From NCBI RefSeq assembly GCF_030435805.1, contig NC_081292.1:182924497-182988496 (forward strand): a stretch of 64,000 nucleotides of DNA, written 5' to 3'. A program made the translations under genes and the position numbers. Position 1 is the first letter of the stretch, and each line of letters begins with the position of its first letter. The DNA comes from Mustela lutreola (taxonomy: Eukaryota; Chordata; Mammalia; Carnivora; Mustelidae). Below the pieces are notes generated by a model. It searched no databases and was not told the origin of the DNA. It worked only from the letters and a program-made list of their open reading frames with translations. This document shows positions 11,101 to 19,800 of the stretch, one piece after another.

Positions 11101-12059
11101 CAGACCTCCGACCTAGAGCCCGGCATCCGCCGCCTGATTGACGGGCCCACCCTCCACCGCCCCTCTACCGGGCCCCCAGCCTTCGGGCGGAGCTAGGCCC
11201 TGGCCAGAGCTAGGCGAACCTGGAGGGGCTTCCTAGCCTTCGAGGTCAACACCGGCACAGGGAGGGGCAGACGCCCAGCCTAGACCCTCCAGACCCCGAG
11301 GGCCCGGCCAAGGCGGGCGGGCTGCACCGCTTTCCCGGTCGGTGCGTGAGTGCACAGGCCCGGCGCCCAAGGGCCTGCAGCCAGGGCGCCTGGTGCTCAG
11401 CCCGATGCAAAAAACTCGCGGGTGCGCTAAGGACCCGTAGAAGTGGTTGCCCTACTCTTGCGCCTCTCAGGAGCTCAGTGCTTCCACGCGTGACGCGGAA
11501 GTTTGTTGGGATCGTAGCCGTGTATTGGCGGGAGATCCTTCCAACCCTCCCCAGCCCGCTGTCACCTCGGCGCCCCCTCCGGCGACCCAACTAGACCGCG
11601 GCCCGGGGCGGAGCCTCACCGGGTGGCCTGAAGGCGCCCTCTTCAACCCCCTCACCTTCATTGGCGCCAATGGGGGGGGGGGAGGGGGCGACTATCGGGC
11701 AATGCGCAATGCCAGTCCTGGAGACCCGGAAGGAACCCACTCTCTACCCCTGCCTCAGTTTCCCCACCTCGAGCACTCGGGAGCGCCCTAGTGGCTCCAG
11801 GCCCCGCCCCGCGTCTCCGAGTCTCAGCGAGTTCAAACTCTCTCCCCGCTCCTTCTCCGGATGGGAGTTCTGAGCTCCGCAGTGGCGGGCGCCCGGGGCG
11901 GCGGCGCCGACTGTCCCAGGAAGGGTCTTAGCCCCTTCCTCCTCCCATCCCGCGGTGCCCTGGCCGCAGCCCCCTCCGCGCGGCCCCAGTACCTTTGCCC
12001 CGTAGCGGGCCCCGCGCCTCCTCCTTGGTGATCTGAGTAATGACGGCCGAGCTGTCCAT
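8003..12059 (-). CDS. CTDSP1: CTDSP1, nuclear CTD small phosphatase 1 (7 coding exons)
   Basis: Small CTD phosphatase 1 (SCP1) removes phosphate from serine 5 of the RNA polymerase II C-terminal repeat. It works with the REST complex to silence neuronal genes in non-neuronal cells, and also acts on SMADs. Seven exons on the minus strand, all with GT-AG introns and consistent phase, add up to 786 nt or 261 aa plus stop, the same length as human. Residues 1-72 are the variable N-terminus. The haloacid-dehalogenase phosphatase (FCP1/SCP) domain runs from about residue 85 to 256, with the catalytic DLDET motif at residues 96-100 (Asp96 nucleophile, Asp98 acid/base). Differences from human as I recall it are few (e.g. 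ITKEE for ISKEE, GEQKL for GDQKS). The start codon lies in a CpG island and MIR26B lies in intron 4. Protein identity is essentially certain; the human comparison is from memory. Confidence 0.97.
8756..8941 (-). CDS. CTDSP1: CTDSP1 coding exon 6
   Basis: 186 nt in phase 0 encoding residues 158-219, starting [13 protein letters not shown]. It contains the Lys ([10 protein letters not shown]) and the LILDNSP motif that complete the phosphatase active site. The donor is GTGAGT. Confidence 0.96.
9057..9149 (-). CDS. CTDSP1: CTDSP1 coding exon 5
   Basis: 93 nt in phase 0 encoding residues 127-157, [14 protein letters not shown] through the conserved [12 protein letters not shown] strand of the dehalogenase fold. 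Acceptor CCTAG precedes 9149 and donor GTGAGC follows 9057. Confidence 0.96.
9465..9541 (-). ncRNA. MIR26B: MIR26B precursor hairpin in CTDSP1 intron 4
   Basis: The minus strand reads as the 77-nt miR-26b precursor, beginning CCGGGACCCAGTTCAAGTAA. The 5p arm is at 9530-9510 with the miR-26 seed TTCAAGTAAT; the 3p arm (CCTGTTCTCCATTACTTGGC...) is at 9495-9474. The arms pair as a hairpin around the GCTGTCCAG loop region. It lies in sense orientation within the host intron, as in other mammals, so it should be co-transcribed with CTDSP1. Relative to the human precursor as I recall it, the base at 5p position 21 reads C instead of U, outside the seed, and one base near the 3' end of the stem also differs. 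Confidence 0.95.
9773..9829 (-). CDS. CTDSP1: CTDSP1 coding exon 4
   Basis: 57 nt in phase 0 encoding [19 protein letters not shown], residues 108-126. The following intron (9150-9772) carries MIR26B. Confidence 0.96.
9946..10050 (-). CDS. CTDSP1: CTDSP1 coding exon 3 (catalytic DLDET)
   Basis: 105 nt in phase 0 encoding residues 73-107. It carries the phosphatase signature [11 protein letters not shown], with the nucleophilic Asp96 and general acid Asp98. Acceptor CAG and donor GTGGGC are canonical. Confidence 0.96.
10488..10636 (-). CDS. CTDSP1: CTDSP1 coding exon 2
   Basis: 149 nt completing the split Gly and encoding residues 23-72, including the cysteine-rich [11 protein letters not shown] segment, a candidate palmitoylation or membrane-contact stretch. 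Acceptor TCAG is just before 10636; the donor GTGCGT follows 10488. Confidence 0.95.
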
Positions 12060-12640
12060 GGGGCCGGGCGCGCTCCGCTCCGGCCGGACTCTGGCCCGGG
12101 CGCCCGGCCTCCCCCCCGGCTCGGGCCGGAATCGGGGCGCGGGGGGGAGGGGTGGGGTGGGAGGGAGGGATCCCCGCGAGCTTCGGAGGGGAGGGGAGCC
12201 AGGTTCTAAGGGGGAGGGGGAGGGAGGGGGCGCGGAGGAAACTTTGTTACAACATGGAGTTTCCTCCCCGCGAGGCGGATGCAAACATGGAACCCGGGCG
12301 CTGTTTCAAGGCTCCCCCTTAAAAGGGCAACGGCTTCGGCGTGACCTGGACTCGGCCGCGGCTTTCATCACCGCGGGGGCCGGCGCGGCTCGGCTCTGCT
12401 GACTGGGAGGCTGGCCCGGCCGGGTTCCTGCCGCGCTCCAGGGGGCGTCGCCTCTCTTCCTGCCGCCAGCCCGCGGGGCCGAGCCTCTGCGGCTGCGTGG
12501 CAGGACCTGCTCCCGGCCCGCCGTTCCAGACAGCCGAGCGCCGGGGGCCAGGGCCCGCCCCACCCGCCCCGAGCGCCCACGCCGGGGAGTGCCCGAGGGC
12601 GGCGCGGCTCCACCCCTGCTCTGTGCGAGGGCCACAGACT
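11480..12640. promoter_or_regulatory. CTDSP1: CpG island and promoter of CTDSP1
   Basis: Dense CpG dinucleotides and GC boxes span the first coding exon and extend about 600 bp upstream of the start codon. G-run clusters on the plus strand at 12137-12232 sit in the likely 5' UTR/core promoter. No clear TATA box is seen, as expected for a housekeeping CpG promoter. Confidence 0.75.
11993..12059 (-). CDS. CTDSP1: CTDSP1 coding exon 1
   Basis: Encodes [22 protein letters not shown] plus the first base of a split Gly codon. The start ATG occupies 12059-12057 and the donor GT lies at 11992-11991. It sits inside the promoter CpG island. Confidence 0.95.
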
Positions 12641-13390
12641 AGCCGCTTCGTGGTTTCCTCATCTGGGAAATGGGAATAACGCTCTCCGGTCTGCAAACTG
12701 GGTCTTCAGTGCTTGCAGAGGTGGCCTCGCAGGAAAAGTCCTGAGCGAGTGAAGGCTCCCTGCCGGCTCCAAAAGGCTGTGCAGATCCGCAAGATTGTGC
12801 TTTTGACCAGACTGTGACCGTCCACACCCACCACAGTTTCGGGGCCAGGTGGCACGGCACTGTAGGGCGTGAAAATTACAACTCCCTGCGCCAGAATGCC
12901 CCCGGCGGACCTCGCCCGGTTGCTCCATCGGGTACCCCGCGCGTCCGCGCCCACTTGTAGGGCCTTCGTGTGCGCTGTTCCCTCCGCCTAGAAGGCGCTT
13001 CCAGCCCCTTCACGGAGCGGATCCCACTGACCACCTTCTCCAAGAGGCCTTCCTAGACCACGCTGTACTTGTTGGGGAGGGGGTTCACGCGGTGCCAACA
13101 CGCAGTGGGCGCTTAATCCCTGCGGGCCCAATTTCTGACGGTGGAGGGGCCCACAGACATCAGCTGTTTGTACGATGTGAAACACCCGTTCCACTTGGGG
13201 TGTAAGGAGACACCAGCTGGCGAGGGGACCGCGGTCGCCCGCTGATTCTTCTGGAGGGAAGCTCCCCTGTTATGCGCCGCGAGGTCTGCGGGTGTTTTTG
13301 TTTCTCTTGTTTATGAAGTGCTTTCCATTCTCCTGACTATTTTGTGTTCACCATTTAAAAAATAATAATAACGTCAAGCCCTGACAAACA
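12641..13390. other. Intergenic stretch without recognised features
   Basis: Unique-looking sequence upstream of CTDSP1. I see no gene, no young repeat and no clear regulatory motif. Confidence 0.5.
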
Positions 13391-13399
13391 CGCCCCAGC

Positions 13400-13720
13400 A
13401 CTTCCTTCCCTCACGGGGCCTCGGTGGCGGGGCGGAGCGGGCGCGTCCTGTCCCGTCCAGCCGCCTGGTGCTAGCACAGCGCACGTCCTCCAGGCCCGGG
13501 CGTGGTGGGCTGGCGGGGGAGCCGGGGAGGGGAGAGGCCCGGCGCTGGGGCTGCAGGATAGGAGAGCGGCGCCGGCCCGAAGGCGGGCCAGCTTTGTGCC
13601 CCGCGACCGGGGAGAGAGGAGATGGCCCACACGGTAGGTGTGGCGCCCACACCGCCGGCGGGTTTGCATATAATCCTAATAATCGCCCACGTGTAGCGAG
13701 CGCTCTGTTCGCGTCCTGCG
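13400..13720. promoter_or_regulatory. CpG-rich block between CTDSP1 and SLC11A1
   Basis: GC-rich segment with many CpGs (GGCGGGGCGGAGCGGGCGCG and similar). On the plus strand an ATG at 13622 is followed 12 nt later by a donor-like GTAGGT. No conserved protein is apparent. It could be a distal CTDSP1 promoter, an enhancer or a noncoding-RNA promoter. Confidence 0.4.
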
Positions 13721-13862
13721 CCGGCTATGCTCCCTAATCTCGTTCACTCGTCAGAACGACCCCCTACATCTCCCATTTTACAGATAAGGAAACTGAGCTC
13801 GCAGAAGTGAAGTGACTTGAGCCAACCTTCTGGCGAGGGGAGAAGTGGGGTTCTGGCCACCA
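13721..13862 (-). repeat. MIR SINE fragment
   Basis: Contains the reverse-complement MIR core (CCCATTTTACAGATAAGGAA followed by ACTGAG) and diverged flanks typical of this ancient mammalian SINE. Confidence 0.7.
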
Positions 13863-15592
13863 AGCTGAGAACCCTCCCCCTTCAGTTGAGCCCCGGCGGG
13901 GTGTGTGTGTGTGTGTCAGCTTTATCTCCGGAGGCCCAGCTTGCACTGACCCCAAAAGGAAATGTGTGGTGGACTAAGTGAGGCCCTGGCCTCACGCCAT
14001 GGCCGGAGCAGAGCGGCTCACCTTCCTCTCTTCCGTTTCTCCCTCTCTGTAGGCTGGAACCTGGGGAGGCCAAGTAGCTGCCCGAATGGATATGGCACTG
14101 GGCAGGGTCGCTGCCCGCTGCCCACTGCCCACCCACCGCCCGTCCTCCTCGACTCCTAACTCTATCACTAGCCCTCTCCAAGCCCTCTTCCCCTGGGAGA
14201 CCTTCCCAGGCTCCAAAGCCTTCCAGGTGTAACTTCCCACACGGGACAGGAAGCCCCCTGCAGTGTGTGCGTGTGGGGGGGGGTGAGGGGGTTGTCTATG
14301 GACACTGAGGAACTGTCAGAAGTACAATGCAGTAGCAGTAGGATCTTGGGCCTGGGGCTTCCTCCCTGGCAGCAGGAGCAGTGTCCACACTCAGCCCTCT
14401 ATTCCGGAACTGCACTGCTCCAGCGGCTGGAGGGCGCCTTAGCCACTTTATTTTCCTCCTTGTACTTCATAGGGAATCAGATGATGCGGGCAGTGGGTCC
14501 AGAAACACCAGGACTCTGAGGGGTTCTGACTTGCAAACGTGGACAAGTGTCTCTTGCATTCAACACCTCAGCTTCCTCATCTGCCAAATGGGGTTGTTAA
14601 GAGCCCAACCCAGCCAAGTGAAAGTGTGCGTGTGTGTGTGTGTGTGGGGGGGGGGTGGTCAGGGCAGAAAGGGAGGGTGTCCTTCCATCGCCCTATGTGA
14701 GGGGGAGAATCCTGGTGCCCCTTTCCACCTGAGAGGCCGATGAAGCATCCAGTCCCTCCCTCTAGGAAGAACCAGAGCTACTGGCGGGTGGAGAGCAGCA
14801 CCTTGTAAACGTTTCCCTGCCCAGAAATGACAGACCTTGGCTTGACCTCATTGGTAACCCCTTGCCCAGGCCCAGGGTAGCCCCGTAGCTGATCCTTTGG
14901 TCCCTTCTCCTCCATGCCTTCCTTGCGCCCACATTCTCAGTGGCAGCCTTAACTATTCTGATGGACAGCCGGTTTATGCCTCTGGGGTTCCCAGCCCACC
15001 CCCCACCTGCCCTACAAGATCCAAGAACTCCCCACAAGGCTGCATGTCTGTTTGGCACACCTGCCCCCCACTCTTGGGAGGTTCATTCTCCCTTGGCTGC
15101 CCGCCCTTACCCATTCAGCTTTCAAAATCCTGTTCAGGAGTTACCTGCTCTGGCTCCGGCCTCACTTTTCCAGGTGTGCCTAACACACACTTTGGCTGTT
15201 ACCTCGCCCCACTGTTGGCTGTTGGATTTGCTGTCACTGGACTTAGCTAGCTCCCCCTGCTGAAGTGTGAGCAACCTGAGCGCTGACGTCTTTAATTCGG
15301 GGATTTTACCTTCCTCCCCCACGTCTGTCACAGGGATGGCACCTAATTAATAGTAAATTGATGGAGAGAGGTGTGCAGGGGTATGGCTGGGGACACCTCC
15401 AGGAAGCTGGAGAGGAGTAATGGAAGATGCCTCTTTCTCCTATTATCCGGTCCCCATCCATCTCCCCTTTTCACCTAGCGTGGGTCCCACCTTCTCCAGG
15501 GCCAAGCCCAGAAGAGGATACAGCGACCTTCTAGCTTAGGTCCTGCACCCTCTCCCACCGTTTCTCTGGTTGGACCAGACCTGTCCCATCCC
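13863..15592. other. Intergenic stretch with short GT repeats
   Basis: Mostly unique sequence. Short (GT)n tracts occur at about 13900-13917 and 14624-14646, the second running into a G tract. No gene or young SINE is recognised; 14880-15350 may hold a decayed LINE-2-like segment, but I cannot confirm it. Confidence 0.4.
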
Positions 15593-16200
15593 GTGCCTCC
15601 TGGAGGGCCCCACTCGCATCGTTGCCCTTTTAAGAAAGAGGAAATTCTTCTCATAAACAAGCGCCCCAACCAGAACGCGGAGCTTGCCCCACCAGATCTT
15701 GGGCAAACGGGGGTGCTTTCAGGCACAAAGCTGGCTCCAGGCTCAACCCAGGGAAAGGCCTGGCGGCCCCCTCTCGCCACCGCTCTCCGCAGCTCAAGGG
15801 CTAGGGTCCGAGACACCCGGAGAGCCAGGAGGAGGGACTTGGGGGAGCCTAGAAACAGCCCAGGGAGCGTCTATAAAGTGCAACCCTTGCACCGGGCGAA
15901 GGGGTGCCGGGCGGCTCCCAGCGGCGGGAGGGATTCCCCGCCCACAAGGTTCCCCCCTCACCTCCCTTGGTTTGCCGGGGCGGATTCCGAGGCCCCAGGG
16001 CGCCAGGCTCGAGCGCCCGCCTCCTCCTCTTTGGCCGGGAGGGGGGAGGCGGCGGCGGGGAGTGAGGGCACTTGGGACCGTCCCTGCCCCTAGGGGGAGC
16101 TGGAAGTCAGTGCGGAGGGAGCTTTAAACGCGCGGCGTGGGAGTCCGGGCGGCCGGGTCCCCTGGGGAGATGGCAAATGAACTGGGCCTCCGAGGCAAGG
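15593..16200. promoter_or_regulatory. CpG-rich block with plus-strand TATA-like box
   Basis: GC- and CpG-rich sequence about 0.6-1.2 kb downstream of the SLC11A1 stop. On the plus strand TCTATAAAGTGC at 15870-15881 resembles a TATA box, followed by GC-rich sequence, so a transcript running rightward and antisense to SLC11A1 is conceivable. An open frame here is low-complexity and unlike known proteins. Confidence 0.35.
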
Positions 16201-16365
16201 ACTCGGGTTCCACGACCCGGTGCCTGAAGAGGGGACAACTGCGCCTCCGTTTTACTGCCTGGGATGTGGTTTGCGGGTGGTACAGAAACTCTGAGGCTAC
16301 TCTAGCAGATTCGTGCTTTCTCGGTTTCTGCTCTCCCGCTCTTTTGGACGAGAAGTGAACTAGCA

Positions 16366-16371
16366 TTTATT
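16366..16371 (-). terminator. SLC11A1: Candidate SLC11A1 polyadenylation signal
   Basis: The minus strand reads AATAAA about 400 nt downstream of the SLC11A1 stop, a reasonable 3' UTR length. It is next to MIR-like sequence, so it could be incidental. Confidence 0.4.
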
Positions 16372-16489
16372 GAGCATTCATCGGATTATCCTAAACGCCG
16401 GTTTAGAGCTGGTGTCCTGCCCCAACTGGGTCCCTCCGTCAGGTCACTCCTATAGGTGCTCCATAAATATTTTTGGAATTACTATAGTT

Positions 16490-16655
16490 TTTAAGTCCCA
16501 AGTGTCAGGCACTGTGTTAAAGTGCTTTACATCCATTGCAAGTTTGGTGTTGTCCCCATTCTACAGATGAGAACACTGAGGCTGGAGGTTAATCACTTGT
16601 CCAACCTAGGAAACAGCAGGTTCCTACGGAATCCAGGTTGGCCTGCCTCCAAAAC
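16490..16655 (-). repeat. MIR SINE fragment
   Basis: Reverse-complement MIR core (CCATTCTACAGATGAGAACA, CTGAGG) followed by the diverged remainder of the element. It lies in the presumed SLC11A1 3' UTR. Confidence 0.7.
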
Positions 16656-16769
16656 TCCCACTCCATCTTGCTGCCTTCACACACACCCCAGCAGGCCCGT
16701 CTGCCCCAGTCATCCCAAACCCCAGCCAGCCACAGGGTGGGGAGTTCATCCAGAGATCTTCCCCCTCTT

Positions 16770-16856
16770 CTACTCTTCAAGAAGCCCATACAAGAAATGT
16801 TGATGGGAGCTGTGGACCAGAAGGGTGGCTCCATGGGCAATGAGACAGGTCCAGAC
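16770..16856 (-). CDS. SLC11A1: SLC11A1 coding exon 15, early stop
   Basis: 87 nt, [28 protein letters not shown] and TAG at 16772-16770. The next eight in-frame triplets (AAG AGG GGG AAG ATC TCT), then GGA and TGA at 16748-16746, still align with the human tail QKGETSG and its stop, so the tail coding sequence has become 3' UTR. Confidence 0.93.
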   Translation of the reverse strand, partial: VWTCLIAHGATLLVHSSHQHFLYGLLEE

Positions 16857-19800
16857 CTGGGAGAAGGATGACATGAGTCCAGGAGAGAGCAAGACCTCCC
16901 AGGAAGCCCAGGTGAATCCCCTTTCCCCAGTGCCCTCCATCCTTTGCCTCCTTTCCTTGCCTCCCCCATCCCCAAGGCACCCTCTGGCCCTGCAGTACCA
17001 GATAGGCTGTGAGGCCCAGGTAGCCGGCAGCCAGCAGAGCTACAAGGACGAAGTAGGCAGGGTGCGGGAGGCTGGGCAGGTAGATGACCACGAAGTAGAG
17101 GTTGATGGCACAGACCAGAGCCATGATGAAGGATGTGATGGCCTTGCTCAGCCTGGGGGCAGGAGGGATGCTGCTCAGCACTGGCTGCATCTCTTCCTTT
17201 TCTCCACTGCCCAAGCCAGCCTGGAGGAGGCTGAGGGCATGCGCAAAGCCACCTTCTCTGGGCTGCGGGATCTGGCGCAGCAGACCACTTGCCCGCTCCT
17301 GTCTCCTGGGCCCTCCAACTTCACACTGGTGCGATTTGGCAAGAGCAGAGTCTGGGGTGAGCCGGTGAGGAGCTCAGGTTCTAGACATAGCCTCCCTCCC
17401 CAGATTCCAGTCCTAGTTCCCCACACTTGATTGTAGGGTGTCCCTGCACACGTTCCTTAACCTTCATGAGCTTCTTTGGATGCTGGTAATTCCTATCTCT
17501 GGGTGGGTGTGAGGATCAAATGCAGAACTGAAAGTCCAGGGTTGGGGGAGGGCGGTACTCACCGGCCATTGGCAAACTCCTGCATCACAGCGGGCATGCT
17601 GGTGAATGTAAGGATCGGCAGCACAGCAAAGGGAAGCTGGGGAGAAGCAGGAGGATGGGGCTGAGGGGCCCTGCCCTCACAATGCAGCCGGACCGGGGGA
17701 GTGGAGCAGGGCTCCCGTCCTGCTCTGCCTGTGTGCCCTCGGCCAAGTCCCCTCATCGCTCAGAGCCTTTAGGCTCTCCACCTCTGTGCCTTCCAAAGTT
17801 GTGAGGCTTCAAAGCAGGAGAAAGCGTTTGGGCGCTCTGGTCCCAGGCTGCCCAAGTCTGAATGCCAGCTCTGCCCCCGGACACTTAACGGTGTACATCA
17901 GTTTTCCAGTCAGTGAAATGGGACAATGGTGGTTCCCCTGGGGACTGCTGTGAGCCTTAGAGGCAAGGTGTATTTCGATGAGTGTTAAGGGTGGGGGACA
18001 GACTGCGAATGGAGGTTTGCTGTGGTTCCTGTGCAGCTCAGCAGGTGCAGGGGTGCCAGGGACCATGGGCTCACCAGCAGGCTCTGCAGCACGTTGAGCA
18101 GGTCATTGAGACCTGACAGGTCTTTCAAGTCCCTGAAGACCGCCACCAGCACCGTGGGCAGGATGGCGCAGGAGCGAGTCAGGAGCACGCGGGCAAAGCG
18201 TGACCACCGCAGCTTCAGGAAGCCCTGGGGTATGGGGTAGTGGGGCACCTTTGTGGTGGGGTTCAGGACTAGGGATTCCAGAGGAGGGATCCTCTGTCGT
18301 CCCTCAGCCCATTTCGCAACAGGGCAAACCCCCTGTTTTTCCATCTCTGAAATGGGAGCAGCTCTGATGCTAGTTGGCAGAGAAGAAATAGGGGTTTCCC
18401 CCACAGCTGCATGCTTAAGACTAAGCTTTTGGGGTAAAGGCTCCTATTAATCGTGGGTCTGCAGCCAGTAGTGAGTGAGCTACTGAGCCAGCAGCCTTAC
18501 TTCTCTGCAGATTTTCTCATCGTTAAAGCGGGGCTTAAAATAGCGCCTCTGGGCTGCTTAAAGGAGTAATGAGGTGTCTGACCCCCCAGTAGTGTAGCCG
18601 TTGACCTGGGACCCTTGGCCCTTCCCATCCCGCCCCAGACCGCACCTCCATCACAAACTGTCCCGCGTACGTGCCGGTCATGGTGGAGCTCTGCCCGGCC
18701 GCTAGGAGCCCCACGGCCCAGATGTAGAGGGCAACCGGGCCGAAGATGCAGCCCAGGATCACGCCCTGCGGGGCGAGGTGTGGTTAGACCTGTGGCACCG
18801 CCCCCTCGCACAGCTCCACCCCGAGGTGGGCGTGGTGATGAGCCCGGTTGGGGCTGGACGGTTGGTTACTTTCCAATCCCACCCCTGCTTGGTGCTTACT
18901 CCTTGGTAAATGTCCACGTCCACGGTAAGGTTGTTCTTGGGGAAGATCTTGGCGTAGTCGTGGAGGCTGCTGTTGGCACAGACGTTGAACTGTGGGCACC
19001 GGGACAGTAGGAAGGTGATGTGCACAGTCTCAGAAAATCAGATGTAACGTGCACAGTCTCAGAAAATTAGACAGCCAGGCCTTCACCAGGGGTCGAAAAC
19101 TGTTGACCGGGCTGAATCCGGCCAGACAGTTTCTTTGACTAACGAATGTTTTTCCTCTGTAATGTGAATTTGTGGCCAACATCTAAAATTGAGAAGAATC
19201 CATACGGGAACCCGGTTTCCAGGGTTCTGTTGAGTTTGTAAGAGCGGGCATTACCACAATGAGTTGGCTGGCAGTGACCCAAGCTGCTCCACAGCCCCTC
19301 TCCCGTACACTGGACCCACTTAGCACAGGCCTGAGGCCGCCTGGTCCTTAAGGCCACAGAGCAAGACAGTGGCAGTGCCTGCTGCATCCCCGGAGGCATG
19401 GCCAGTGTCCGCCCCCCCCCCCCCCCCGCCCGCGCGCCCTACAGTGCTCAGCGTTCGGTGAGCACCCACACCCCTAGCTAGCAGTTGTCAGACCCGCATG
19501 GCAAAAACCCACTGAGAAAGGAGAGAGGCACAGGTCCCAGATCCCAGAGACCCAGCGAGGAGCTTTGTATCATTGGCTGCTCTGTCCCTAGTATGTAGGC
19601 ACTGACTAAGCCATAACATACTCAGTAAATCTTTGCTGAATGGATGATGGTTTATCTGCTAATGATGAAGATGATCAGGAGAGAGGACTCAGAGAAGAAA
19701 AGGACTGCTTGAACCTTCCCAACTCTGTGCTCATGTTCAAGTGGGCCCCAATTCCCAGAATGCTCTCCCCAAAGTTCACTGGACAAATCCTGGCATCCTT

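Noticed and set aside
15593-16093. 166-codon plus-strand frame in a CpG-rich block
   Set aside because: No recognisable domain; expected by chance in GC-rich sequence.
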